Below, in pieces: positions 1 to 11,728 of a DNA stretch of 64,000 bases. The notes below the pieces were generated by a model. The model was not told the origin of the DNA and did no database searches. It saw only the letters and a list, made by a program, of their open reading frames with translations. Position numbers and translations under genes: made by a program. Every line of letters starts with the position of its first letter. Position 1 is the stretch's first letter. Source of the stretch: Halichondria panicea (Eukaryota > Porifera > Demospongiae > Suberitida > Halichondriidae); assembly GCF_963675165.1 (NCBI RefSeq), contig NC_087385.1, forward strand, positions 3,968,501-4,032,500, given 5' to 3'.

Positions 1-131
1 AAGTCTGTATCCATCAAGGTGGCTCTAAATCAGTTGTTCAGTTCATTTTTGTCTACCCTTGCGGTATGACCTTGAGAGCATTCAGTAGTGATACTGTTTG
101 TTCTCACACTTCCTGACAATGGCTTTCTTAT

Positions 132-1870
132 TTGCTTGCTGCAGGCTATCAATACACAGCTGATTTAGTCGCCCTGGAGCAATTCAGGCAGTCTGAGCAT
201 ACTGCTGTGACATCAGCAGAGCTGAGTCGAATTGTCACACCACTAAATGCTGAGGCCTGGAAAGCCTGTTTGCTGAACCATCCGGATAGGTTGTTTGCTT
301 ATTACATCAGCAATGGTGTTCGATGCGGTTTTCGTTTGGGCTACAATCGAGAGTCTAAGGTAATCTCGGCAAAATCAAACATGATCTCAGCTGCTGCACA
401 CCCCTCAATTGTAGCAGATTATATTGCAAAAGAGCTTGTTAAGGGTCGTACCATTCCTTGGCACTCATTACCGGCTCAAGTCAGTCGATTTGGGGTAATA
501 CCGAAAAAGCATCAGCCAGGCGAATGGCGGTTGATTGTTGATCTCTCAGCACCAGAGGGCAAAAGTGTAAACGACGGTATTCAAAAACAACTTTGATCGC
601 TGCAATATATAAAAGTCACTGACGTTGCAGCTCAGGTTTATAAGGCCGGCAAAGGAGCATTAATAGCAAAAATGGATGTTAAAAGTGCGTTTAGAACAAT
701 TCCAGTGCATCCAGATGATCGGCTACTACTCGGCACTTTTTGGGAACGACAATATTACGTGGATACAGTCCTTCCTTTTGGCCTCCGATCGGCTCCCAAG
801 ATATTCAATGCAGTGGCTGATGCTCTGCAGTGGATCGTGAAGCAAAACGGTGTCACGTATCTTGAGCATTACTTGGATGACTTTATAACAATTGGGGGAG
901 AAGATATACGGAGGAGTGTGCAGACAATTTGTCAATGCTGCTGCAGATGTGTGCCACTCTGGGCATTCCGGTAGCACCCGAAAAGACAGTCACTCCTACG
1001 CCAATTATTACATTCTTAGGCATTGAGATAGACTCGATTGCCCAGCAACTTCGCCTCCCGGCAGAGAAAATGGCACGAATATTAAAGATGCTACGTTCGT
1101 GGTCTAGCAAAAAGAATGCAACGAAAAAAGATCTACAGTCTTTGGCTGGTACACTGGAGGACGCAGCTCGTATCATAAAGCCAGGAAAGGCATTTTTGAG
1201 GCGTATCTACACGGCTGTAGGGGGTTTATCCAAGCCTCATCATCACGTACGTCTAAACGAGGCAGTTCGATCCGATTTAGCTTGGTGGTTAGCATTTATG
1301 GAGAAATGGAATGGCATCACCCTGTTCTCTACCTGTTGCACAACAATTCCGTCGGCGATTGTTACGTCGGATGCTTCGGGTTCCTGGGGCTGTGGTGCAT
1401 ATACCAGGCATCACTGGTTTCAGATCCCATGGGCTCTATTTGAAAGTTATGCCGCTGAAAATATCGCAACCAAAGAAATGCTCCCCATTATAGTTGCAGC
1501 AGCTTTGTGGGGTAGTTGTTGGCAAGGGGACAAGGTCCTCTTTCGGTGTGACAATATGGCAGTAGTCGCAGCACTTTCAAAACGGTTTTGCAAGGACAGA
1601 CAGATGATGCATTTGCTCTGTTGTTTGCATTTTTTCGAAGCTTACTACAGGTTCAATCTTATTTCTGAACATATTTGTGGTATCGATAATGATTTAGCTG
1701 ATGATCTGTCACGTGACAATCTCTCTGCTTTCTTACAGAAGTCCAACCTCTCGGCAACAGCGGTATCGGCAATACCTTTCGAGTTGTTAGAAATGTTGAT
1801 GGGCTCCAGGCCAGATTGGATGTCACAACATTGGAGGCGGATGTTCAACGCTACTTTGAACAAGGTTTAG
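132..1870 (+). pseudogene. Reverse transcriptase-RNase H of the YR retrotransposon, broken
   Basis: Bases 132-593 encode the fingers region with a GEWRLIVDLS stretch. A TGA at 594-596 stops it, and the same frame then continues through the palm with DVKSAF and the catalytic YLDD box (about 868-879). Near 890-925 the frame shifts: downstream of an ECADNL sequence the connection and RNase H domains run in another frame to 1870, with TSDAS and CDNMA motifs carrying the acidic residues. One nonsense codon and one frameshift therefore separate three otherwise well-kept pieces, so the copy is recently dead, or carries two sequencing errors. The first residues of the open frame are not an ATG start. 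The RNase H frame overlaps the recombinase frame by about 55 bases. Confidence 0.85.
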
Positions 1871-2802
1871 CTCAGTCCACCCAAAAAACTTACAAAAGTG
1901 GAATTAAAAAGTTTTATGAGTTTTGTGCTAGGTTACCCCCTCAGTTTGTGTCACTCCCTATTACTCAATCTATGCTTTGCTTATATGTATCATATTTAGC
2001 TCGCAGTGGTCTATCATATTCCACTATCAATTCTTACCTCTCGGCATTGCGTCACCTGCATATCCTTCATAATTTTCCCGAACCTCAGCAAGCGGCTTGG
2101 CAAAAATTCATGCTAGTCAAGAGAGGCATTAGAAAAGAGAAAGCAATCTCTCACCCCCAAAAACCTAGGCTGCCTATTACCCCAGACATTTTGAGGCAGA
2201 TAAAAGCACTATGGTCTGTTGAACCAATACAACCAGATACAGTCATGCTTTGGGCTGCGAGCTGTTTGTGCTTTTTCGGTTTCTTCAGGTTGGGAGAAAT
2301 TACTTGCTCGTCTGCCAATGCAGTCAATCACAAGGACCTGCTCCTTGCTGATTTGGCAGTTGATAGCCATGCTGGCCCGACCTACATCTCTGTCACCTTG
2401 AAGCAGTCCAAGACAGACCAATTCCGGAGAGGTGCGCTTGTGATAATTGGCAGAACAGATGACGATTTATGCCCTGTAGCAGCCCTCTTACAATACATCT
2501 CGGTTCGAGGTACACATTCAGGCCCCTTGTTTATTTACGCCGATGGGAAGTTCCTGACAAAACAGAGCTTTGTTCCACGCATCAGGGAAGCCTTATCGGC
2601 ACTCGGCTTGAATAATACTCACTACGCTGGCCACAGTTTTCGTATCGGGGCAGCTTCAACCGCTGCCAAAGCGAATATTGAAGATTCAATGATAAAAACG
2701 TTAGGAAGATGGGAAAGCAGTGCCTTCCTGACGTACATTCGTACTCCACCAGCTCTGATAGCAAGGATGGCAAAAACACTATCATCCCCTACCACGGACT
2801 AG
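1816..2802 (+). CDS. Tyrosine recombinase (integrase) of the YR retrotransposon
   Basis: An open frame of 328 codons encodes a phage-integrase-fold recombinase that would insert a circular cDNA by tyrosine-mediated strand exchange. It has an N-terminal SAM-like core-binding part (roughly residues 10-105, QSTQKTYKSG), then the catalytic domain with the first Arg in FFRLGEI, the H-x-x-R box in GHSFRIG, and the Tyr nucleophile in TYIRTP near the C-terminus. Length is normal for Ngaro/DIRS recombinases. No ATG occurs near the beginning of the frame (it opens at TTG, 1816), and it overlaps the RNase H frame, so expression probably relies on frameshifting or on the upstream protein. No internal break is seen, unlike the RT part. 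Confidence 0.85.
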   Translation: MDVTTLEADVQRYFEQGLAQSTQKTYKSGIKKFYEFCARLPPQFVSLPITQSMLCLYVSYLARSGLSYSTINSYLSALRHLHILHNFPEPQQAAWQKFMLVKRGIRKEKAISHPQKPRLPITPDILRQIKALWSVEPIQPDTVMLWAASCLCFFGFFRLGEITCSSANAVNHKDLLLADLAVDSHAGPTYISVTLKQSKTDQFRRGALVIIGRTDDDLCPVAALLQYISVRGTHSGPLFIYADGKFLTKQSFVPRIREALSALGLNNTHYAGHSFRIGAASTAAKANIEDSMIKTLGRWESSAFLTYIRTPPALIARMAKTLSSPTTD

Positions 2803-3023
2803 ATCTAAGTCACGTTTTATTTATTCATTTAATCACACTTATTTTTGTTGGAGGAATGGTACCGTATTCACGGTACGGTGGACTCACGTTGTCTATAATG
2901 ATTAGATTTACACAACTTTGGCATTCCTTATCACAAAAAGACGTTATTGACCGACTGAGTTAGCTAATGCTTAACATGCTAGCAGTGCGATTCTCAGTCA
3001 GTCAGGGTAGTGTGACGTTTAAC

Positions 3024-3070
3024 TAGCCTCGAGGCTCAGCCGCTTTAAAATAAGTCGTGACTCGAGGCTA
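3024..3070. mobile_element. TAGCCTCGAG micro-MITE
   Basis: A 47-bp element with perfect 10-bp ends TAGCCTCGAG / CTCGAGGCTA. Related copies lie at 21607-21638, 43412-43474 and 31484-31517. It sits within the 3' untranslated part of the retrotransposon. Confidence 0.6.
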
Positions 3071-3206
3071 GGCTTTTGTGCCTTGCATGATGTTGTGTAT
3101 TTGAGTCTAGTGCTCAGCTTTCCTCCAATACTCTTCAAGCTTAGCCCTAGAGGGCGGGCAATCAAGCTAAACCAGCACATTCAACAGGATGTAGACCGTA
3201 GATTAA

Positions 3207-3453
3207 TCTGAGACTCCATGCTTCTTTGCTGTGATCCTAATCCACAGTGCATATATTTATAGTACCACTACCTGTTCTCAAATGTTTCAGCATGCCTCCA
3301 GTCTGGTTTAGTTTTATTGCTCCTGAGTTGCTGTGCAAGTCATGCATGATGATGATAACAACATCACTATAATTATGCACTGCATTATATCAGTCTTCTG
3401 GTTTCTTTATAATCATGTCACCAGCCGAGGGTTTGCACTTTAGTGCTCTAGTT
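3207..3453 (+). repeat. B1 direct repeat of the YR retrotransposon
   Basis: About 245 bp starting TCTGAGACTCCATGCTTC, almost identical to 3937-4179 in direct orientation. Between them, 3454-3936 holds a diverged tandem duplication (about 3484-3600 and 3631-3747, both with CACTGCGTTTACAGCATGG). In a Ngaro model this middle block is A2 and should match the missing left end. Confidence 0.75.
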
Positions 3454-3936
3454 TGTTTGTTTGTAATGTGTGAGTCTACTCACCTGCATGCCATGGCACT
3501 GCGTTTACAGCATGGATAGCCTTCATACAACAAGTTATTAATTTTAATAGTGGCAGAATTTCATGTTAAATCTTCGTTGTCAAATAAAAACGAGCAAAAG
3601 CTAAGAAGCTTGTGACTGGGTCTGCTTACCTGGATGCTCTAGCACTGCGTTTACAGCATGGGTAGCCTCCACACAACAAGTCAGTACTTCTAATAGTGGC
3701 AGCTTTCGGTGTTAAAGCTTCTTTGTCTAATAAAAGCGAGCAAAATGTAGCTTGAACAGAACTTGCACATGCGTTACTTATAACTGAAGTGATCCTGTAC
3801 CAGGTCCAGAAACAATGGAACAGGGTCACTAAAATAGAAAGCTGTATATACCAGGAACAATATTGGAACAGGGTCACTAAACCAGAAAGCTTGCTTTAGC
3901 TGACTGGGATCCATGCAGGACCTGGAGCCATACTTC

Positions 3937-4179
3937 TCTGAGACTCCATGCTTCTTTGTTGTGATCCTAATCCACAGTGTATATATTTATAGTACTACTA
4001 CCTGTTCTCAAATGTTTCAGCATGCCTCCAGTCTGGTTTAGTTTTATTGCTCCTGAGTTGCTGTGCAAGTCATGCATGATGATGATAACAACATCACTAT
4101 ATGCACTGCATTATATCAGTCTTCTGGTTTCTTTATAATCATGTCACCAGCCGAGGGTTTGCACTTTAGTGCTCTAGTT
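3937..4179 (+). repeat. B2 direct repeat, right end of the YR retrotransposon
   Basis: Second copy of the repeat at 3207-3453. Similarity ends at GCTCTAGTT, where a different dispersed repeat starts. Confidence 0.7.
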
Positions 4180-4860
4180 ATAACGGTTAGGCGAACAACT
4201 AGGCCTGGTACTAGTTGTCTGCGCATGTGTCAAATTTTCATTGTATTTGTGGTCGGCAAAAATATTTAATAAATCAATAATAGAAATTTGTACACAGAAA
4301 ATGCACAGAGTGAGTACACAAAAGATGCACATAGCCTATAGGGAGCTGCTTCACAAGGGCCTGGGGAGTTGCCAGTTGTGCTGCAGCACGATTACAGTGA
4401 CCCAGGGCAACTTCAAGATGATTGAATGCCTTCAAATTACGTTTCAAAACGATTTAGCAGGCTGCTGGACTTCTCTGATTCTAGGCTCCAACTCGTAACT
4501 CAGTTAAACTTTGCTTGAGAAACGTTGATGACTCTGAGCTACCCAGCAACGCTCGAACGAGCAGGTCATACTCCAGTCCTGTAAGTATAGGACAATATTA
4601 AAAGAAACCAAACACGGTTAAACCCTTACCTCAAACTGTCCAGTCTCGTCCGTTAGTATAGCCAAGAGGAACAATGTTGGGATAGCTGGATAGTAGCCAT
4701 TGCTCCTGCACAGAGAAGTAGACATTCAAAATACGTGTAGATCTATACATTTAAATTTCTCGTATTAAACGGGTTATAGTGTCATTGTCGACGAGCTGAT
4801 GATGGCAGCACCAAGTTCTTTAGCTCACACTCTTCACTTGATCCACCATATTAATGATGA
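4180..4860. repeat. Dispersed repeat, inverted copy of 22800-23390
   Basis: The stretch from TATAACGGTTAGGC to about 4860 matches the reverse complement of 22800-23390, including TAGTTGT, CCCAGGGCAACTTCA and the ATGGTGGATCAAGTGAAG end. In the other copy it follows a copia gag fragment, so it may be part of a degraded LTR element. No coding sequence recognised. Confidence 0.6.
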
Positions 4861-5299
4861 TACTATAGTCTACCTAGATCTTACCAAACATGAACAAGGC
4901 TTGATAGCATAGGGCCCACACAAAAATATCTGACCTTAACAAGCTTGACAAAGCTTTATACCTCTTCCCTTGTTGTTCAGTCTTCAGAATAATGTTTTCT
5001 AAGCTTCAGAGAAGAGAGAAGCTTCAGCTAAGAGCCATTCCAATCGATTCCAATAATGATAAAACGGGAACTTTATCCTTTTCTTTTAGTGCCTTTAATT
5101 TGAGGTCACGCGATATTTAACTTTTTTGTAAAGCTGCCAATTTCCAAGCGCGAGGGCCTGAGAAACTACAAATTGACTTTGCATGGCCTTAATAGCACCC
5201 TGAAGTATTTTGTTTTGGGACGGATGTGCTAAAAACGATATTGTGTCTCTTAGTATAGTATTGAGATAAATAAAGTTCGTACATATTTCTCTGCCACAG
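4861..5299. other. Non-coding stretch upstream of the PP5 exons
   Basis: No gene, repeat or TPR-coding exon was recognised. PP5 proteins normally begin with three TPR repeats; they must lie to the left of the window beyond the retrotransposon, or be lost. Confidence 0.4.
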
Positions 5300-8200
5300 C
5301 TGTTGACAGTGGGTACGCGGGTCCAAGACTGGATGGAGAGATCACTGCGGGTTCAGTCATGCGTGAGCTGCTGGACTGGATGAGAAACCAAAAGATACTA
5401 CACAGAAAGTATGCCTTCAAGGTACAGTGTGTATTGTGTGTATGGCTGGAGAAAGTAATGTAATGGTAGTTGGACAGATCAGAGATAAAGTAAGGAAAGG
5501 GATTGGCAACGGTCGAAAAAATGTGACTATCCTTGATGCGCTACGTCATCGACTTTTTTTCATCTTTTGTAGCCTCCATTTATAGCTAAAAGTAAAAAAA
5601 CATGCCTAAGAATATCAAAATCAAGAATTTATGCAGCCTAGTTGATCAACAGAGACACAACAAAACAAGATATGTAGGTAAAACATCATAGGCTTACAGC
5701 AGTGCTTCTTAAAAGGGGCACAAACTAATATAACACTTTCTCGTCTTTTACAGCCTCCATTTTAGCATTTTTGGTAAAAAACATACAAAAGAGATTTAAC
5801 CAAGGAAATGTATGCAGGCCAGTTCGTCAACATAGACACAAATAAGCAGGATCTGTAGGCAAAACATCATTTGGCTACGGCAGTGCTTCTTAAAAGGGGG
5901 CACAGACCAATAATAACTAGTTTTCAAGCTCTAGAGCACCACAGTCAATTCTTCCACTCTTGGACTTCACTTTAAATAAAGCACAGGACACGTGTAGCCT
6001 TACTATACGCAATTCTAAAGTCTCATGAGACTAATAACTAACTAAAAGTAATATTACTTCATTTCGCGGGCGTTGTGCCGGGAAATAATGCGCATCAAGG
6101 ATGGTTGAGAGGAAGTCAATATGAATCAATGTGAAATGATCACGTGAGTTACTCCCGTTGCCAATCCCTCTATTACTCTATCTCTGGACAGATATCCATA
6201 GTTATTATCCAAGTTGTAATCGGCAAATTATTCTGTAGATTATTTTGGAAGTGAAACAATTTTCCAGACTCTACCCTCACTGGTGGATGTGACTATACCC
6301 GAGGCAAAGTACCCATTGTGTTTTGTAAATCTCCAAACGTTACTAGCAAATTATGTTCTTGTTCTGTTCACACAGTGCAACACGTTTACAGTTTACGATC
6401 TGTTAAAACTAAATGGCCTTCCATCGATCCCAAGACAACCCTTATGTATCCTCGAAAGTACATGTACCAGCTTCGCATACCGTATTTACTTGATTAAACG
6501 CCCGGGCATTTATTTTCTAGCAGCATCTGTAGAGGGGGCGTTTAAATGAGATGGGCGCTTATTCGAAACGGGCGTTTATTGTTTTGTCTACTTCAAACTC
6601 TTTTTGGCTGCTGCTACAGCTCTCAGCTTCAATCTTGAGCCGTAGGAGTGGTGTTTCTCCCTCTGTGTCCTCTATGCCATCATAAATAGTATCTATTTAT
6701 TCTATGCTGCCCTTGTTTCAGCTGGTTCCACGGGCGATTATTTAAGAGGGGCGTTTATTGACAAAGACAGCTTTTACCATGGGCGTTTAAACGAGATGGG
6801 CGTTTAATCAAGTAAATATATACGGTACATGTATTTGTAGGCAGCTGTAGTGAAACACTTGTATCAGCTAGTGTATTTGAATACTTGTTCCTTTTTTTTA
6901 GTCAACTAAATCGAGTAGTAACCTGTTAAGCCATTGAGTATGCATTTACTGCCATCAACCGAGTATTTTGACCCTTGACCTTGAGTAGCTATTCAATGGA
7001 GACTTTGTGGACAGAGGCTCGTTCTCGGTGGAAGTCGTTTTGACACTGTTTGGGTTCAAGGCCCTCTATCCTAACCACTTCCATTTGTCCAGAGGTGAGT
7101 TCAGTGAGCTGATGTACTAATTTTTACTGTGAAGACACTCTTTGCTAATGATAATTTCTGTAAAGCACCTCTTGGCATGCTATGTACATGTATGTATGAT
7201 TATTATGTGTTAGTATAAGCTTGATGTATTTTACCCTCTCCAACCCTCTGTAACCCAGGCAACCACGAGAGTGAAACGATGAACAAAATGTACGGGTTTG
7301 AGGGAGAGGTGAAGGAGAAATATAGCTCACAAATGGTCGAACTTTTCACTGAAGTCTTCAACTACTTGCCCCTGGCTCACATCATAGGTGGCAAGATCCT
7401 GGTGAGGTTGTACATGTACAGTACGTACGCATACTACATGTAGTTACTACATGTACACGTTACATGCATGCAGCATTGTCTCCGTTCTCATCCATACATG
7501 AAAATTCCATGCACAAATTGTATGTACTGAACTCTTTAGAACTCGGAATAACATTCAAATTTACCAGCACAGATGTTCGATACCCACAGTTACTTATCCT
7601 AATTCTGGTTTATGTAATCTACAGTATACCACCTTACACACAGGTGACTCATGGTGGGCTCTTCAAGGACGATGATGTGTTACTAGATGACATCAGAAAG
7701 GTGGACAGAGACAGACAACCTCCGGAAGATGGTATACACCTAATTTGGCTTGTTAATATGAATGCCTCAAACTTGTCATGCCTTTTGCAGGTATAATGTG
7801 CAATCTTCTCTGGTCTGATCCACAAATGCTGGTGTGTATATGACTTTTAATACATTACATTTCATTAAACGTTATACATGTACTAGCGTGTGTGTGTGAG
7901 TTGCTACCAAAACCACATTTCCCCTCTCATATGTACAGAATGGACGGTCCCCTAGTAAGAGAGGAGTGGGTACTCAGTTCGGGCCCAATGTCACAGAAGA
8001 TTTCCTCTCAAGAAATGGACTAGGTGAGGAGAGTCAGTGTTGGCAACTAGTATTTGAGAATGGGCGTTCTCCATGTACGTTTAAACTGCATGTAAACTTA
8101 TACAATATAGACAGTGAGAAAGCAAGAAAGCGCAACAACTAATACTTATTACGGAATGGGTTCTATTTATCAGAAACTTCTAATTACCCCAGACAGTTTT

Positions 8201-10574
8201 CTGAGCATTTTTCTTTTTGTATAAAACCAGGACATCATTTACTCGAGACGGCATGCAACAGCTTGCGAGCAAAAACTAAAGGGGGACCCGGAGGTAAAAA
8301 AGTACAGTAATATACAAATAAATGTACTGTACAGTACATAGTATTAGTATTTCCGGTTTGTTTTTGCTCGAATGTAGGGTTGATAGTCAGTTGCATGCCC
8401 TCTCTCTTTTTATACGCCCTTGGTACTATTAAACGTACACATGTACAATGTAGCTGATTCGCTGCAGCCACATTCCTGTTATTTTATTCCAGAAATCTCA
8501 CGTGCGCTGTAATAGCTCATTATACCTGGACAATTTATGGTATATTAGAACATGTACTGTATGGACCTACGTGTACCCACCCTGTGCAGCATGCACTTAT
8601 AGTTCTAAAGTTAAATTAGGTGGCAACAAAAATTCATTGAGCTCTTGGTGGCCAGCATAATTATATTATGTGCACTGTTTCAGAGCTGGTAATTCGCAGT
8701 CATGAGGTGAAACCAGAAGGATATGAAGTCAGTCACAATGGAAAGTGCATCACAGTGTTTTCAGCACCCAACTATTGGTACGCAAGTTACTCTAACTTAA
8801 AGAATTATTCGTTTTAATCCCTCCTCGTTTCTCCACCGTACAGTGACCAAATGGGCAACAAAGGAGCGTTCATCACACTGACTAAAGACCTGAAACCAGA
8901 ATTTACAGTCTACGAGGCAGTGGTGAGTCTTGCAAGTAATTTGTATGTACAGGTCATTATTAATTCATACATGCATATGAAATGTCATACTGTCTACAGT
9001 GGTTTTCCTTACCTTTGCAGGCTATACTGCAAGAGCACTGCAACCACAATGTAGTAAATATAGTATTTTGGTTGGCTTCTGTTATGATTGTTAGTAACAA
9101 GCCAACAAAATTACTTGCTATGGCCTGCAAAATGCAAACTGTAACTGGTTTTAATTTGGCAATTTCAAAACTGCCAAATTAGTGGACCTAATTGCTGTAG
9201 TAGCCTAAGACGTCAAATTAAAAATCGCCAAATAATTATAATAGCCGCTAAATGTTCCAGGTGTCTCATATTTTGTCTGACTGAAGTGATGGTAGCTCTG
9301 ATGGTAGCTCAGCTAACTTGTTGCTTGGTTCATTGTGGCAAAATGATATAAGCTAAAACTTGTATGTATAGCTATAGGGAGCGGAGGGCCTGTATTTACT
9401 AGGCTCAAAATTGGATATTTCCGAAAGCAGCTTGTTGACCTCAAGCATTATATAGAAGGAGTGCTGTGAAAGTAGTGCTGTGAAAGTAGAGTAGTAACCC
9501 CTTGAGTTGTGTGAAAAGTCTGCAATAGCCAGTATTTTACCCATCATTGATTTTTGTGATGTGTGGGTGGACTAAAATAACACAGACAGGTAATCACTAC
9601 ATTGTGGTTGCAGTGCTCTTGGAGTATAGCCTGCAAAGGTATGGAAAACCACTGTATCGGGTTCGAATGCAAGGTTCTTTGATTGTGAATTGCGAGTTTT
9701 TCAAAAGCAATTCGCAATAGTTAGAAACACCATAATTTATGTCGGCTTCTACAGTATCATTCTAAACCAGATCTACAGTAACATACGTATACTTATAGAA
9801 GGGCTTCTGGCAGTGTACGTACATGCAGCCTTGAAAGTTTGTGCGAACAGATGATGTAGCCTTCTCTGTGAGCCATAACTTGAGAAAGACTTTAGTTGGC
9901 CAATCCAAGATAATATGGCTAAAAGTCTATAGAAACTGTTAGTTTTTGTCGTATTGCAACTGTTGAGCGGTTACAGCTGGAATACACACACACACACACA
10001 CACACACAGTCAGCTTTACCATATTCCTCCTGCGGCCTCAAGGGGAATGCTAAAAGCCTTAGCAAAGTTGTAGTGAGTGGCCCCTCTATAAACTTGAATT
10101 TAAGCCTTTTGACAACAAGTGAGTGGCCCCTCTATAAACTGCAATTCTCTTGAATTTGAGCCTTTTGACAACAAATGAGCTTCTGTCTCATTAGCTCGTA
10201 CTTGTTATCAAACTTCCCTTAGCCTTGCCAGCAGATGGAGATGGTGGATATGGCGTATGGGAACGCCATTGCCTTAGTTTAGCTGTATATCCAGTAGAAA
10301 AGTTAATGTCTTGCTCACCAGCAAATGATCGTTAGCGATCGGCACACTAAAAAATCTGAACTGACTGCGAGACAACGGATATCCGATCGCTGAGCCTCTC
10401 TGCTCGCCCCAATAATGTTTGAAGCATACAAATTGCAGAAACCATTCCTTTTAAATGTTTCCTCCTCCCAGCTAAAAATCCTATAATTATGAAAGACTAT
10501 TCTATCCCATACAGCCTCACCCCAAGGTCAAAGCGATGCAGTACGCAAGTCCACTGTTTGGACTACTGTCATGA
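5300..10574 (+). CDS. PPP5C: PP5-type serine/threonine protein phosphatase, catalytic part, with a damaged exon
   Basis: Nine exons with consistent phases: 5300-5421, 6989-7094, 7259-7401, 7644-7731, 7791-7831, 7939-8023, 8684-8777, 8844-8922 and 10515-10574 (stop TGA). They encode PP5 landmarks in order: an HRKYAF linker, GDFVDRG, RGNHE, THGGL, LLWSDPQ, RSHEVK, SAPNYCDQMGNK and a C-terminal PHPKVK tail. PP5 dephosphorylates Hsp90 clients and signalling proteins; its N-terminal TPR domain is not in the window. Between 5421 and 6989 about 56 codons are expected, including the GDTHGQ metal-binding motif. Only fragments appear: an LPSLVDV stretch at about 6271-6309 and a [11 protein letters not shown] stretch at 6376-6455, in frames that cannot be joined and with GDTHGQ missing. 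So the locus is a pseudogene, or the assembly is wrong here. MITEs flank the damaged part. Confidence 0.85.
5474..6195. mobile_element. MITE with GGGATTGGCAACGG ends, in a PP5 intron
   Basis: Inverted ends of roughly 35 bp (AGAGATAAAGTAAGG..GGGATTGGCAACGG and its complement before 6195). Internally there is a diverged direct repeat with CTTCTTAAAAGGGG (near 5705 and 5885). The TIRs resemble those of 23472-23968 and 25995-26400. Confidence 0.6.
6478..6827. mobile_element. MITE with TACCGTATTTACTTGATTAA ends
   Basis: A 350-bp element with inverted ends beginning TACCGTA and GGGCGTTT sub-repeats near each end. It sits directly beside the damaged PP5 exon. Confidence 0.65.
8240..8428. mobile_element. 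Short MITE with GCATGCAAC ends in a PP5 intron
   Basis: Inverted arms GGCATGCAAC...GCGAGCAAAAACT and TTTTTGCTCG...GTTGCATGCC. The same arms bound the larger element at 12991-14240. Confidence 0.5.
8990..9655. mobile_element. MITE with ~60-bp inverted ends in the last PP5 intron
   Basis: Left end TACAGTGGTTTTCC..TTTGCAGGCTATACT..CACAATGTAGT and its near-perfect reverse complement at 9590-9655. No coding capacity is seen. Confidence 0.7.
9983..10008. repeat. CA microsatellite
   Basis: About 13 CA dinucleotides. Just downstream a ~60-bp segment with GAGTGGCCCCTCTATAAACT is tandemly duplicated (about 10073-10184). Confidence 0.8.
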
Positions 10575-11152
10575 ATTACTAGTGGTCTCATTGAATTTTT
10601 ATGTTTTATAACTACAAACTTATGTTATACAAAATCTTTATTGAATATAAAAACCAAATTGAATGTTGACTGCTATAGACTACTCGTTCATTCTGCATAG
10701 CTCCTCCTACTACCACAGCTGCTTCCCCGACTGTGATGTGACCCCACCGAACCAGCACGTGAGGAAGACCTCTCGTATTGTTTGTAGGAAAACAACTCTT
10801 CGGAAGGTTTCTGGTCAGCATGTGTGTAATCCTATAGAATACAAAATATAAGAGACATTAAATCCCAGATACAATGAACCACTCAGTGGCGGATCAAGGA
10901 TTTTTGTCAGGGGGGTTCCAGCGGCAATTAAGACAGGGCTCAAGCGGGGCAGACTCCGCGTCATCACTTCTATGACTGCTCAGCATACACATTAAAACAT
11001 CAGATTTGCCTAAAAAAGCTCAGCACTCCTTAGAGACAGTCAGTGCTGGAGGGGAGGTTTAGAGCTGCGCAAACAGAGCTTCGCAGGAGAACTAAAAGTA
11101 AGTGATAAGTGAATATGAAAGCTCCCACTCAATTATGTCTATGGATCAACCC
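10575..11152. other. 3' flank of PP5 with a MITE end
   Basis: After the PP5 stop there is AT-rich DNA. At 10888 begins GTGGCGGATCAAGGATTTTT followed by a G run, the typical left end of the element family seen complete at 31981-32759. The matching right end was not found. No gene recognised. Confidence 0.4.
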
Positions 11153-11281
11153 AGAGGAGGTACGACAGGCGCGGTGCAGCTCAGGCAATTAACAATAATT
11201 ATCTGCCCACGTCGTATGTTTTTACTGAGAGTAATCAGAGGCTAATTGCTTGAGCTGCACCGTGCCTGTCAGACTTCCTCT
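11152..11281. mobile_element. hAT-like MITE with CAGAGGAGG ends
   Basis: Inverted arms CAGAGGAGGT..GACAGGCGCGGTGCAGCTCA and TGAGCTGCACCGTGCCTGTC..CCTCTG. GGATCAACC flanks both sides, an 8-9 bp target duplication typical of hAT elements. A second copy lies at 37750-37902. Confidence 0.7.
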
Positions 11282-11608
11282 GGGATCAACCACTGTAAGG
11301 TCAGGGGTAGCCTAGATTCCAAGCCACATTGAAGATGGGCCTGGTATTGACTGTTTGCGCATGCACTACCTATTATCCAGAAACTGGGTAATTTGGATAA
11401 CATCGTATAATGCTCAGTAAAACAATGACATCACAGCGAACGGAAGTGGATTGAAGAAAGTAATTCAATTGTGAAGGTTTCTAGCCTATCTGATAGCATT
11501 CTAATAGCTACCCTTAGCCTGTTATGTTAACAAAAGACTCACAAGCCCTGCAATCGTGTGGATGACAATCGTCTGAACGGAGTGAAGGCTGGCAATAGCC
11601 TCTACACA

Positions 11609-11728
11609 GGCTCTCCTTTTTCTGTTCTTTATCACAATCGTTCAATAAGATAAAATACTGTATTAATTGGAGGAATAAAGAAAGAATAGACGTAGAGTTA
11701 GGAAAAAGGAGAGCCTGTATCGGGAAGT
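11609..11728. mobile_element. MITE with AGGCTCTCCTTTTTCTG ends
   Basis: A 120-bp foldback beginning AGGCTCTCCTTTTTCTG and ending in the complement (GGAAAAAGGAGAGCCT). A related copy is at 27952-28145. Confidence 0.65.

Larger units (their letters stand above)
1..4179 (+). mobile_element. Ngaro/DIRS-like tyrosine-recombinase retrotransposon, 3' part, decayed
   Basis: The order is reverse transcriptase, RNase H, tyrosine recombinase, then a right end carrying two copies of a ~245-bp direct repeat (3207-3453 and 3937-4179) around a middle block. This fits the split direct repeats (A1-ORFs-B1-A2-B2) of Ngaro/PAT elements rather than the inverted termini of DIRS1; no methyltransferase-like domain is seen between RNase H and recombinase, also as in Ngaro. 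The 5' end and A1 lie outside the window. Bases 1-65 are open in a frame that could join base 137 across a GT-AG intron (about 66-136) in matching phase, so the element may carry a spliceosomal intron; this is weak. The right boundary is set where B2 stops and an unrelated dispersed repeat begins. Confidence 0.8.

Noticed and set aside
4180-4860. Additional TPR exons of PP5
   Set aside because: The stretch matches a dispersed repeat elsewhere in the window and no TPR motif was found in any frame.
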